Shown here piece by piece: positions 33,001-45,179 of a DNA stretch of 64,000 bases (its first letter is position 1; the number at the start of each line of letters is the position of its first letter). The stretch comes from Strigamia acuminata. Taxonomy: Eukaryota > Arthropoda > Chilopoda > Geophilomorpha > Linotaeniidae. The stretch lies in contig OX442314.1 of the NCBI GenBank assembly GCA_949358305.1, positions 22,871,060 through 22,935,059 of the forward strand, read 5' to 3'. Position numbers and translations under genes: made by a program. The notes under the pieces are model-generated. The model was not told the DNA's origin. It did no database searches and worked only from the letters and a program-made list of their open reading frames with translations.

Positions 33001-33615
33001 TGAAAGTAAAAAAAAAATAATATAATAATACCACGGCTAAAAAAATTATTTATTAGAAAAGTTAAGTCAAGGATCTTGCACTAAATATTCTTGATATTTA
33101 AAAAAAATATATTTTAGTCGAGTTGTTCAGTGTAAACCAATTTGTACTGATGTTTTGCGTGTATTTTAGGTAGGTCTGATAGTCCACCTCACTGGATGAG
33201 GTCTCTTCATCAGTTGACTGAAATTGATGCGCCAGCACCTTATAATAATCATCGTTTACCCTTTACCACACAGTTTGCTTACAGACGTAAGTGTTGATTG
33301 AGCGAATGTGTTTATAATTGCTGTATGTGATGAAAGAGTAGTGCATTTGGAAAACACCTTTTATATCGTTTTTTCACTTTTATTTTTATTTTATTTTTTA
33401 TTTCGATTTTTTTTTTAATGATTTTGCTACAATGCACCTGCATAGTTATTCATCCTGCGCAGCATGATTACACAAATTATCGTTTATTTTTGGATTTTTG
33501 CTATAAAACCTTCCCCGTTATTGCAGCCGCAGCATGGCCAGCGGCACAACAGGCCCCTCCCCCACCAGGCTTCAGTACAGCACATAAAGTCCACAGACAT
33601 GCTAAAGATTGTTGA
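30056..33615 (+). CDS. CNOT4: CCR4-NOT transcription complex subunit 4 (E3 ubiquitin ligase)
   Basis: Fourteen exons: 30056-30160, 30221-30286, 30346-30482, 30555-30702, 30759-30923, 30987-31480, 31581-31930, 31999-32127, 32193-32477, 32543-32682, 32747-32855, 32925-33005, 33170-33286 and 33527-33615, giving 804 residues. The N-terminus has the C4C4 RING (ECPLCMEPLEMDDINFFPCT, then CRFCWHRIR and CPACRK), followed by a coiled linker, an RRM (NLVFVVGLSQRLAD to KASLGTTKYC) and a C3H1 finger ending CPKPDCMYLHELGDEA. The long C-terminal region is disordered, with a Pro/Gln/Ala tract (31105-31290) and the conserved short motif TDWQAAFGF plus DDLGFDPWDESSKALADLME, seen in vertebrate CNOT4. It acts in mRNA deadenylation and ribosome-quality-control ubiquitination. 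An in-frame ATG at 30062 is an alternative start. The two last junctions are the least certain. A 3' UTR intron (33607 to about 34267) is possible. Confidence 0.93.
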
Positions 33616-33738
33616 GAGTAAGTGACACTGACTAGTATAAAAAATATTTTTGAGGTAAATTTTTAAAAAAATGTTTATTTATTTTTTAAATTTAGTTCAA
33701 ATTTGGACACTCGTATAATTAATTCAATAGTTTTAAAT

Positions 33739-33950
33739 AAGGGGTTTTGTAAATGACACGCTGAAGGCGCTGAAGTGATTATTTTGCATGTCATATGACT
33801 TTTATTTATTTATTTTTTATTTATTTTATTCTTCAGCACTAAAAACCTTCTTTTCAGATGATTATAAATAAGCCTGAAGTGATTATTCATGTGATTGGTC
33901 CGCATAGGTCACGTGATAATCACTTCAGCGTGTCATTTATGAAACCCCTT
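33739..33950. mobile_element. Foldback MITE in the CNOT4 3' region
   Basis: A 212-bp element. The ends are inverted repeats of about 28 bp with one or two mismatches (AAGGGGTTTTGTAAATGACA versus AAGGGGTTTCATAAATGACA), continuing CGCTGAAG with GTGATTAT nearby. Internal T-rich sequence has no frame. The target-site duplication is unclear. Confidence 0.75.
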
Positions 33951-36427
33951 GATGTAAAAATTAAGTCACAAATTATAGATAGTGCACAGAATGATTGATT
34001 GTCTCGGCGGAAATCAGTTTTCGGGGAACTAACTCTGTTTAATTTTCCAAATGCTAAAGATAGGCAGCAGTAGCTGAGCAACACTTAAGCTCCCATTGCT
34101 TCTTCCCTGCAGATTATTGCACACACCGGGCTGTATCTTGTTTTGTTTTATATTTTTGTTGGATTTATAATTTTTATAATTTTTTTTGTTTTTTTTTAAT
34201 TTGTGACTTTTTTTTTGTTTTTTAAATGTTCAAAATTTGTAAACAATTTTTATAATTTCATTTTCAGATCATTAACAATAGCAAATTTAGTCAACATAAG
34301 GCAAGGCGGTTGCTGGACTGTTTAATTCAACAAGGCATTGTTACGATAATTTAAGTCAACAGAAAGCGTCTCGTCATCTTTATTTTTTCTTATTTTCGAC
34401 CCTTTTTTTTCTTACTGTGTAGACTTGTCACTTTATTCCTGCTATATCTTTAGAGATCCTTTAAAAAACAAACAGATTTTGAAGTGTTAGTGATGTATAC
34501 TGCAAAAATATCTTTTTTGTTACAAAAAAAATTTACATAGTTGAAATAATAACAAGAGAACCACAAACGGTTCTCTCTAAAATGCTTTGTGTTAAATGGT
34601 ATTATTATTTTTGTGTGAGAAAAAAAAACATGGAAATTTGCAACTTGATATTTTTTTAAAGAATATTTATGTTATTATCTATATTTTGTGTTAGTAGTCG
34701 GCTAACCTTTTAACACATCGCAATTATTATTTTATTTTGGTTTATAAATTAGCTAAATTTCCAAGAAACAATAATTAAACATTACGAGTGACTAAATTTA
34801 TTTATTTTTTTACTTTTCTTTCAATGATCATTATTATGGTTTATTTTTTTTTCTGAAAATAGAAAAGTAGTTGTTTAAATAAATCGATTGTCTAGGAAAT
34901 AAAGGTTTCAACTGCTGATGTACAAAAGATGTAAAGGTTATATAAAACTTAAATACAGTTATTTCCTTTATTTCCAAGTTGAAACTGCCGGTCTATGTTT
35001 GGTTTAGATTGAGATGAGAAAAAAAAATTTGTTGTTACTAATATTAATGGATATTTGCTGATATCTTTTTACATTTTTGTTCTGCTGCTGCAAAATTATT
35101 TCCCTTCAGTATTCTCTTTCCTCTTAATACATTTCAGCTTAAAATGATTACAGATAATTAAAGAAAAAAAATAATGTATTATATTTGCCAGTAATTTTTT
35201 TTTTCTTTTTATATTTTAATATTTACATTCTCTGGATGCAGGTCAAGTTTATTCACTCCAATAACCGACTAACAAATTGGATCAGACTTACCTCGATGTG
35301 CTACTAACCAAGGATTGGTGTCAATTAAACAGCGACAACTGAAGGGGTCGACAAATGGGTTAAATTAACGTCATTTATTCGGGGAGACAATTAACCAGAT
35401 AAGACAATTGATCGGAAAACAATTAAACAGGTGAAAATTAAACAAGATTTTTGGTTTTACCCAATTTCAGCCGTTTAATTTTCTGTTTAACTGTCTACTA
35501 GATGAATTGACGCCCGGGATAAATACCGTATTTATTCGATTAAGCGCCGCAGCTGAGGCAGTAAAAATATACTATATTATCGCAAAAATACGGTATTTTT
35601 TTGTATTTAACGTAACGAACGTTGAACATTCGAAACAGCCTATGTCAGCCGCAATTACAATATTTTTTCCGTATTTTACATAACGAACTCATTAAAAATA
35701 GCTTTAAATTATGTGCAGTTTTCTTGAGTTATTCGAGAAATGGAAATTTAATAAGTTAAATTTATCCAAGCTAAATTAATGGTCGATCGTGTAGATAATT
35801 GTTGTTACATGTCTATTTCGCTGAATGTTCGCTCAGTGGAAGATACTTAATAGTAATTGAGGCAATATACAATTTTTTTTAAGCAAAAAAAAAGAAAAAC
35901 TCCACTTTATGCGAGGACATTAATGCATTAAATTTTCTACATGCCGTTTTCTTTTATTTCAACAAACCGCTTTCATTTTATTCATCTTATAAGTCACGCT
36001 ATCTTGATACTCGTCTAATTCCCATTAAGAATAGCTCTCTCGATCAATGGTAATTTTTGCAATAGAATAAAACTCATGTCAAACAGCGGTAATAAGAAAT
36101 TAATCCGATTTTCAGGTGGTTACCCCCCGTCCACCACATCCTTTTACATTCCTATAAATAACATGATATTGGATTGCTTTGCTGTTGCAATGTTAATAGG
36201 AAATAAGTGAAGTAAATCGATCTTCATTAAGGTGGATGCTTTTTCGTGTCTGGTTAATACTTAATATATTTTTTTTTCAAATCCATTTTTTTATGATCTA
36301 TGGAATGTTTGAAACATCAATCAAACTGGCAGGCACTGAATCTGAATTGTACAAGGAATAAATTATGATTTCCTGCAGGAAATAAGTAAAAGCATAAACG
36401 CATTAGGTGTACACACACATTTCTGTG
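33951..36427. other. CNOT4 3' UTR and intergenic DNA
   Basis: AT-rich sequence with poly-T and poly-A runs. An exon-like segment after TTTTCAG at 34267 could be 3' UTR of CNOT4 after a last intron, and AATAAA at 34899-34904 may be its poly(A) signal. A block at 35527-35590 (GAGGCAGTA near CCGTATTTATTCG) resembles the foldback element at 59944. No genes seen. Confidence 0.4.
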
Positions 36428-38713
36428 CTATAAGCAAGTGTGTTTCCATTGAATGACTTTCAAAGCAATTCGTGCTGCTTCTTGAACTGATGGATGTGGA
36501 TCTTCCAGCAGCGGCAAAACCTTGAAAATTGTTGCAAAATGTTAAGAGTGAAAAATGTGGATAAACATCATGCACTTGCCTTGTCAATGTGATGAAGCAG
36601 TATCGCTCTGCCACTAGGAGCTTCGGATACGTTAGTCAACAACTAAGATTGTAAATACAACGCATTAAATTCAATTCACACGTCGAAATAAGGATTTCCT
36701 GTCAAACATACCTTCAAAATATTGAGTCTAACTTCGAACTTTTCATGAGGCAATACGGGAATTGCAGTTTCTATTACCTTGTTTTCCAACGCAGTGTATT
36801 TACCTCTGGTTATTATTGTTATCCTGCAACGTAGATGTTTGAATTTTTAGGCCTACTCATAAAAGTTCATTTTTCTTTATAGGGCCCCAAAAATCTATTT
36901 CATGGTGCTTCCAATTTTATATTCAGCAATTTCTTGACGAATGAGATTCATTAATAATTTAATTAGGTTTTTCATTACGGAATAAAAATAGAGCGATTAA
37001 CGTTGTGTAGCTCAAGATCTTAAAGTAAAATATGGAAGCGCCATTAATATTTCAATATTCTTAATAATTACATCATCAAAGCCGATGCAGCTTTTGCTTT
37101 AACTAATGGATGATCATCGTTAAGGAGTTTAATTAACACAGGAACTGTTTGCGTTGAACACGCCAACATTTTTCCTTGTAAAAATACACTGGAAAAAAAT
37201 TAAGTGCAGCTTTTAATGTGATAAACCCGGGTACATCGTCTAGATATTATTACCTAAGATCAGTAATTACACGAGCAGTTTTAGCACGTATTATGGGGTA
37301 TGCATGACCCAACATCTCCTTAAAGATACTCATGGCATTTGACTCCAAAGCTTGTCTCACATCATCTTGCAAACAAAGGTGCAATGTGTCCAGAATAATT
37401 GTTTGAATAAAATTCCGTTCACTTGTAAGTTTCGTCAACAGTCTAGTGACCAACTTGTTGTGTAAAATTGCCCGAACTCCTGCAAAAAGTGTTTTATTTG
37501 ACGGAAAACAATATTTGGCAGGGCTCGAAGTGGAAAATTTCACCAACCGGAACGTCGCTTTAAAGTTTAAAAGAATAATAATAATTCGTACAAAATCACA
37601 AGAAAAAATTTAACACGAACCGGAATAATATTTTCCGGTACATTTCGAGCCCTGATATTTGGAGGACACCTTGTGGTATTGTTGCTAGTGAGCAAATCGT
37701 AATATTTGTATTTTTCCTCGCCGCCATGCAGTCGTCGTCCAGCAGTTTGTTTAAAGGTATTAAAATACTGGCGGACAGCAAAACATGAAGTCCGCACGAA
37801 TAAGCTGAGAAAAAATTGATTTTTGGATCTTTTCATTAGTTTTAGTTCTTGTTTGCCATGGTAACGTTATTAAAAATTCAAAGTTAAATTTTCATGCGTA
37901 GCAAGTATTGAATAAAAGCTCATTAATATCATTTCCATTCCATTTTTATAAGCTCGTTTACCCGCAATGACTTTAATGCATTCAGCTGCTTTGATTCGCA
38001 CTAATGTATCCGTTTCCAGCATCATAACTTTTAAAGTTTCGATTATACCTGAAAAGAAAATTAGAGCCAGAATTTGCATTTTTCATTTTCACTCTCACAT
38101 CCTCTTCCTAAATCGATATAAACCAAACAAACCGCATTTTTTAGCTCTGTCAATGTGTTCTGGATTGTAGAGATAACTACAAAGCTGAATGAGCGCCGTT
38201 TGTCTGATTATCAAATTTGCCCCACGAATTTCCCTATTCTTTAATAAAAATGGGAGATAAGAAAAGAAAAATCTTATTCCTTTTCTAGTTTTATTATATT
38301 ACCAATTTGGGCAGAGCTTCCAACCCATAAGCTAATTGTGATCTTGCAGGATCAATGACAGGTAACGGGATGGTCTCGATTTCGCGAGTTAATTCGATTT
38401 CGTCATTGTACGTTTCCTCATACTGATCCCACGGTTCGATTTGTTCAGGTTGTAGCGGCAAATCTAAACTTTTTATTCTCTTTTTTTCATCCTCGCATAT
38501 TCTGAATTTGTAAACTGTAAATGTCTCTTCCGCTCGAACGTCATAATCTGGAGGTTTCGATTCTTCGTCCTCAGCAGTTTCGGATTTCCCGTCGTCCGAT
38601 TGCGGTTTTGGTGCAATTGGTTTCTCTAATTTTTTAGTTTCTTGCGGCGGCTTGTCTCCATAGTCGTAATCATCATCATCTTCCAATTCAAATTCAAAAT
38701 TCAAAGGATTCAT
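36428..38713 (-). CDS. RSPH14: Radial spoke head 14 homologue, ARM-repeat axonemal protein
   Basis: Nine exons on the minus strand: 38303-38713, 38133-38238, 37962-38048, 37670-37804, 37254-37479, 37072-37188, 36712-36823, 36580-36642 and 36428-36520, giving 449 residues. From about residue 122 it follows human RSPH14/RTDR1 (348 residues) throughout: VIDPARSQLAYGLEALPKL, VRIKAAECIKVIA, IILDTLHLCLQDD, AKTARVI, VPVLIKLLNDDHPLVKAKAA, GKYTALE, NVSEAPSGRA and the end ARIALKVIQW. These form armadillo-like repeats. The protein belongs to the radial spoke of motile cilia or sperm flagella. An acidic 120-residue N-terminal extension (LEDDDDYDYGDKP, and so on), absent in vertebrates, precedes it. Intron 8 begins GC rather than GT (ACAAG|GCAAGT). 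An out-of-frame upstream ATG at about 38749 opens an 11-codon frame in the 5' leader. Confidence 0.9.
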
Positions 38714-39339
38714 ATCTGACTTTAATGTCAATATTGGCTGATGTATTCAAAGGAGTCGGCCATCTTTAGTCATCTCTACCAACACAATTTTATTATTCTA
38801 TATTAGAAATTGTTCAGGTCGCGAGATTTGCAAATTTTTCGAAATTATTATTATAACATCACAACGTCGCTCGTCCCATGACTTGCAGTTGCTGTCACGT
38901 GACAATAAATTGTTGTATTGCAAATGGCGGCTGTGGCATCTGAACTTTGCCTCTCTTGGTAAACGTTCTTTTCCGATCCTAATTCAGACAAATCCAGTCG
39001 ATCGTTAATGTTAAGCACAACACTTAATAGTAGCGTTAATCATTAATGTGAGAGCATAATTGCTCGTATAATACGGAATGGAATTAAAATAGATTAGGAT
39101 TTATTGAAATTGGCGATTAATCCTTTGTAAAGTGCCGTAATTTATTTATTTTTATTTATACCGGTAATCACGATAATGGGTTGTCATTAATAATTATTAA
39201 CGTAGCACAAGACTTGACATTGGAATCAGGTAGAATTCGATTGAAAAAAATGCTGAAAAAGCGAGAACAGAAGATGAAATTTTATGTTTAGGCCTAAAAC
39301 GCTTTTGTTTGTGTTTAGCATTCAGAGAGGTAACTAAAC
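38714..39339. promoter_or_regulatory. Divergent 5' region of RSPH14 and the 39340 gene
   Basis: It contains a palindromic E-box TCACGTGA at about 38895 and a probable noncoding first exon of the rightward gene around ATGGCGGCTGTGGC (38924) with a G|GTAAAC donor, rejoining at a TTTAG acceptor at 39318. Spliced, this would make an 18-codon upstream frame ending in TAA a few bases before the main ATG at 39340. Confidence 0.4.
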
Positions 39340-42300
39340 ATGAGTACTGATACAAGCCGTCAGAGAAAAAAAAGAAAACACATTCAACGGTCGCACAAAA
39401 GTTCTGTGAGTAATGAGTATGTTTAACTCGGAGATTTGTTTGAAAGGAATTAAAAATGCATTTATTTAATTTTGTGAAAGGATGTTTTACATTTTAATCA
39501 CGAAGAAGCGATCCATGCCGTTGAAACCAATCAAGTAAGTTGGCAAAAGTCATTTTCTTTTTAAAAGAAAGATTATTTTTATATTTTTATATCTTTTAGA
39601 AGAAGTTACGGACGGATAAACCAGGAATTAGAAGTGTAACTAAAAATAGATTAACTGTAAGGAATTATTATTCTATTTAAAATTTAAAATGGGATTAATT
39701 TTCAATGATTTCAGATGAAAGTGGGGATGTTCCAGTTTGGCAAAAGATCTGACAGCTTCACATCAAAAGGTGAATTTACACATTAAAAACTTATAAAAAT
39801 TTATTCGAAGTTACGTGCAAAAAAAATTTAAAAAAAAATTTACCAACACAAATGAAATATTTACACGTAACAATTTATTTTTTACGCACAAAATTAAATT
39901 TTTACATATAAAATTAATTTTTTGCGTGCAAAAACTGAATTTGTACATTTAAATTGGATTTTCAATTTTTACTAGTGAAACTTCAATATGTACACGTAAA
40001 ACTTCAATTTGTACACGTAAAACCTCAATTTTTACACGTAAAACCTCAATTTTTACACGTAAAACCTCAATTTTTACACGTAAAACCTCAATTTTTACAC
40101 GTAAAATTAAATTTTTACCATTATTTGCTTGGTATTTTAGCGTGATGCCACTTTGAAATACTTAAAATGTATTATTTATCTATTAAAGTGTCGGAAGAAA
40201 CTAAAGCACGAGCCAATGAAGATTTAAAACGAATTTTGCAATTGGCGAACCCGCCGTCTTCACCGCAAGACTTTCAACCGAATCATGTTGCGTCTGAACT
40301 AAATGTTTTTCGATCGTATCCCGAATGGAACTCGATTTTACCAGGAAGTAAAAGAAAAAAAACTTTTTCAAGGTACCTTATTTCTGTATTTTCAAATATT
40401 TTAATTTAAAATTGAATCAAACGTTGATATTAAATTCTTATAAAATTAATTTTGCAGAGGTTCTTCTACTAAATCGACCGATTTGGAATCCGTAGAAGAG
40501 GAAATTGAATTTCCTGTTGTGAGTTTGTTTTCCTTTGTTTGTCTGACACAAGCATGAAAATGAATTTTTAAATTACATGCTTTCTCTTTTCTTGGTTTGA
40601 TTTCAGTCGCCTCCTATTGAGGCCGTAGCGGATCGCTTGTCGTCTGTGTTTGAAATGAAAATTAAGAGTTTATGCTTAGGTCGAGGTTAGTAAGATTTTT
40701 TTTTCTCATTCTTTCGATAATTGAATAAATTACTCGCGGGTTTGTCTGGGAAAAATACTTTAAAGTTTTGTTTATCTTTGTTTCAGCGTCTGGTGGCAAA
40801 ACATTCTCTAATTTGCAATTTACTTGTTTTGATTTTGGTACCAGATGGTGAAAGTTAGGTTGTTGGCATTTTTAACTTTTTATGCACTAAAGTTTAATCG
40901 TAATCTGTGGCTTACCAGTCATACCCCCATTTAGGGCTAGCTAGACTAACCTAAAAATAATTCAGGAGGCAGCATATCTATTTTGCAAATATGGGCTAAG
41001 CACCAGGTAAAAATTTTCAGGTGGTATTTGTTATTGTACTGTACGTATTTGTACAGTACTTGACCAGCAGCATTTGTTCTACGTTAGTGACAAATGCTTG
41101 CTACATTAACGTAATTCACACAAATTTCTGAAATTTATTGTAATGAGAAAAGGTTTTCCCTAGTGACAAATAAGTGATGTTGCAACCATACAATACAGAC
41201 GTGTTAATATAAATTCCATGGCTAGGGTTAACTTAGCAACAGGCTCCTATTTGAGGCGGCTACAATTCAAGGGCGACTCCTAATTGCAAAAATACGTTCA
41301 AAATTCGTGCAATAGACCTTTGGAAAAATGAGGTGAGGTGATATGATCATCTAATTGTAACAATTGTTGCCCCTCTACTTCTATGAGAAAAGCTATTAGG
41401 CACGTTCTCTGATTTCGCTGATTTCGCTGATTTTGGGAACTCGTCATGAAAACAAATCAGATTTCAGAAAATCCGATTTCGCGAAAGCGACGTGTAGGGT
41501 CGCTTTCCTTAATTTCCTTGATTTCCAAGTTGATTTTCAGCCACCTTGAATTGTACACGAGCGATCAGAGCAGTCATTTATGTTTGCAATTTCATAATTG
41601 CAATTGGGAAAATTGCAATTGCAGTTGGGAAAATCGTGATATTTCGGCCGCGTTTGAGCTATCAACTGCGGTTGAAAGTTTTTAAATTTCAAACAGGAAG
41701 TCAAATTGGGTATGCGCAGCAGTTGGATTTCCAAAAAAATTGAGGCCGTTCAAAGTTGAAATCCGATTTCTTTGATTTCAGAAAATCAAGAAAATTTGAA
41801 CGCACCTATTGAAAAATAACATAACATTGCTAATTTGTAGTTTTCTTATTGAGGGCGGAACCAAACTGCATTATGTCATATTTTTCCAATGGTTTATTGG
41901 AAAAACTATTGGGAAATAAAAGTGTGATGATAACCGAAATCGGTTAGATTTTCTTACATGCGAGCAATTTTAATTTGAAGATTTTATCTTATTTTTCCAA
42001 TTTGATCTGTTAAGCTACACGAATTCCCAGCTGTTGACAGTAGGATTGCAGAATCCAACCAGAAAACACACGCATTACATCACAAATGTTTGTTTTACCA
42101 TGTTGTATACAGATACTGGCTACTGCAACTGCTGCATGTACCTAAGCTTATCTACACGCATGACATGACTGGCTGATGGGCTTTTCTTCAACCATGTTAA
42201 GACAGCTGAAATCTGCTTGAAATTGCAAAATTTGAGCACGATCAGGTGGATGAAACTTTAGTTTAGCTCGATTCAACAGCAAAATGAAAGAAACTGAAAT

Positions 42301-45167
42301 ATAAACCAAAATAAAAATAATAGAATTCTTATTTTCGTTTCTTTTTATTTTCCCCTCCCCACTTGTGAGTAACCCATAGGATTGTGTACGAACGACTTGA
42401 AGTATCGCTATAGTATGTGTCAATTGATTGCAACCAGCCTTTATGGTCAAGCAGCTTGAAACTAACGCTGGCAAATGCCAACACTCCTGATTTCCTGTAT
42501 TTATTAAATTTAATTAAATTTAATTAAATGAAATCGATACAGTTGATAGTATTGTGGAAATGGCAAATAAATTGTAACTTTTATTTATATTTTTTTATTA
42601 GATTGCTTAGAGGAATCCCGATCGGAATTGAAGATGATTTTAGAAGAAAGGTAAAGACATTTTATTTTCTATTTCTATCAGGGTCAGAATGTTGGCACAA
42701 AGTCAGCCAAAGGGGGGTCAATTTGATCCCAGGGAGGCATTTTTGCTTTGCTTCATGTTCTTGTGCAATTGTGCAAGTACAAAAGCCCACCAGGTCAGAC
42801 TGGGATTACATTTTGGCCTAGAAAAAGCTACCACATGTCAAGAATCATATGTCAAAATAAAAGTTACATAACCCAGGTCTGGTCAATGGTTTGTAGGCAT
42901 TTTCCATAGATCTATGTGCTGGTAGCGTAGTACAGTCGAGCTTCGTTATAACGAATTTCAAGGAATTCCAGAAATTGGTTCGTTACAACGAAAGTTTGTT
43001 ATATCAAATTTTTTTTGGACTTCAGGGTAGTTAAGCAGAATAATTATTGCATGGGGGCAAGTCTCCTGCTCAGTTTGCACTTACCACCCCTTAACTGGGA
43101 CCCACAAATTAAATTATCAAGTATTTAATGACCAAAAAATGGCAACTAAATGATGTGCGACAAAGTGAAGAGACCCCATGTGAAGTACAGTAGAACTTCG
43201 ATTATTGGAACACCGGTTATACGAACTTTTGGTTATCCGAACAGCAGTCAAGTGATTTTATATCGATTTTTGTACCAATTTTTATCGGTTTTTAATGTTT
43301 TTAAACAATTTTTATCCATTTTTGGTTAGTTTTTAATGTTTTTAAACAATTTTTATCCATTTTTGGTTGGTTTTAATGCTTTCTAACTATATTTTAAGGA
43401 CTTTATTTTTATATGCAGTACGGTATAAATCTAATGTACGATTATCCGAACAATTCGGTTTTATGAACATGTTCCCAATTAGTTCGGACAATCGAGGTTC
43501 TACTGTATTGCATTTCTGGGGTTCCTATTATTTTCTAAACAGTTGGTTTTAATTTTCAGTAAAGGGGTTCCTTTATTTTTGGGTCCAACTCAGGACCTTA
43601 TCACATCTTCCGATGAAGCGGAGGAAGAGGAAGACATCGTTTGCTATGCTCTTCAAAATGACTATTCTCCAGGTAGAAATTAATACCCTAATTGAAATTA
43701 ATTGAATTAAAAATGTGAAAAATCATTAAAACTGTTAGATCAAGAATCCATGCGTGGACTGAAATTTTTGCGGTTGGTTGAGGATCCGACCCTAGAACCT
43801 CTGCCTTCCGACCAATTAGTGGACTACCAGTGCAGTAGCCCAAGGGCTAACTGGCAGGAAAACCAAGTTCCACCGGAAGTGGATCAAGAAAGCACTTTTG
43901 TACCAACCACCAACGCCAATTGTTTTTGTTGGAGCAGTCAGGTATTTATTTTCAAGTTGGAAATAAATTTTGAAATTAGTTTCACATGATTTGTTATGAA
44001 GTGCGAATGACAGATTGTGACAACTTGAAATTTCAGGCTTTATGGATTTGACAGCTGAGAACTGACTAATTACATGATTATGACCTTATGGGGTACTTAA
44101 GGTTTAATTTGATGTGAAATTAATTTCTTTAATTTAATTCTCAACATTCGTAGTTGAAATTAACGTTTTAAAATACTTTTTAAAGCTATTAGAGCAGCAA
44201 CGATGTCCCACAACACACAGCAATCAACGATTGCCGTCTATGGTAGGCTGCGCTTGCTAAAAAACGATAATGGAGATTTTGGGCAGACTTAGCTCGCACT
44301 TTCGCCTTTAAAAACTCGGCGATTATTTTTTATTTGCAAGGGAACTCACGCTCGTGTGAATATTTCAATCTTCTTATATTTATTGCTGCCGTAGTAAATC
44401 GCATTGATTTACTATGAGCGAAGCAATTTTTATGAATATTTTTGATTTTTGATTGTTTAAAGCACTTAAAGTGCAAATGAATATCTTACGCTAGACCCTT
44501 TAAGGCCGATACCTGCAAGTTGAATCGGCACTGTCAAAAGTTGATTCTTTATCTTTTTGTGCCTGATGTGGCTTTGGCTGGTGGATGTGACGTTTTTTAC
44601 ATCGCAACTGATAACAGGTTTCTTAAAGTGGTGGTTCACAGACCGGATAGAAATGGGGGTGAAATATTTCAGTAAAATATATGAAAAAGGCGCGTCAGAA
44701 ATATTGGTAATTGAACTGTTATTGTGTAAAAAAAACGCTGTAGTCTAGGAGCGTAGCCACTTAAATTTTTCCTCACCAGGGACGCTGTTTCTTGACCCCA
44801 TTAGTGGGCTGCGTGCACCAACTAAATTATTGCTGGTCGAAGATTAAAGTTAATTAGGGCAGAATTGCGCTAAAATTGCTCAAAATGTCCATTTGTGTCG
44901 TTTAATTGAATTGTGATTTAACTGAATTGGGTATTTTGGTTTTAGACTGCAGCTTTTAGTCACGCAGGTCCAAAACAAATGGATTTTTTGGATTATTTAG
45001 ACCGGGTGAATATGAAAAGGAAAGAAAAATCATGTAACTCGAATGCAGAGCCTGCGTGGCATTCATTAATGCCGATTGCTTGCACGTCCAGTTTATCCTC
45101 ACGCCCGCCTTTACTCCGCAGTCCAAGCCCTCCTACTTATAAATTTTACAGACACAGATTGTATTAA
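39340..45167 (+). CDS. Unrecognised 380-residue protein, eleven exons
   Basis: Exons: 39340-39405, 39481-39534, 39600-39656, 39715-39769, 40189-40372, 40458-40518, 40607-40685, 42602-42650, 43560-43672, 43739-43941 and 44946-45167. All junctions are GT-AG and phases join without a stop, which is strong evidence for a real gene. The N-terminus is very basic (RQRKKRKHIQRSHKSS; possible nuclear localisation signal). Middle motifs are LKRILQLANPPSSP and YPEWNSILPGSKRKKTFSR. An acidic patch follows (SSDEAEEEEDI), then a Ser/Pro-rich tail (SSRPPLLRSPSPPTYKFYRH). No signal peptide, membrane segment or enzyme motif is visible. It is probably a disordered nuclear regulator; I do not recognise the family. 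Introns 7, 8 and 10 are long and carry transposon remnants. Confidence 0.7.
39955..40125. repeat. 21-bp minisatellite in an intron
   Basis: About eight head-to-tail units of CAATTTTTACACGTAAAACC plus one base, inside intron 4 (39770-40188) of the unrecognised gene. The unit is a multiple of three and stop-free, so it produces a spurious repetitive open frame. More degenerate units extend left to about 39800. Confidence 0.8.
42936..43015. mobile_element. Single end of a pogo-like element
   Basis: TACAGTCGAGCTTCGTTATA followed by ACGAA repeats resembles a pogo/Tigger terminal repeat. No matching inverted end was found nearby, so this is a remnant. Confidence 0.4.
43188..43505. mobile_element. 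pogo/Tigger-like MITE
   Basis: A 318-bp element with inverted ends CAGTAGAACTTCGATTATTG and CAGTAGAACCTCGATTGTCC, flanked by TA at 43186-43187 and 43506-43507. The interior has two tandem copies of an AT-rich unit of about 46 bp (43290-43375). It lies in intron 8 of the unrecognised gene. Confidence 0.82.
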
Positions 45168-45173
45168 GTGAAA

Positions 45174-45179
45174 AATAAA
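45174..45179 (+). terminator. Poly(A) signal AATAAA
   Basis: Seven bases after the stop of the 39340-45167 gene, consistent with a very short 3' UTR. Confidence 0.45.
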
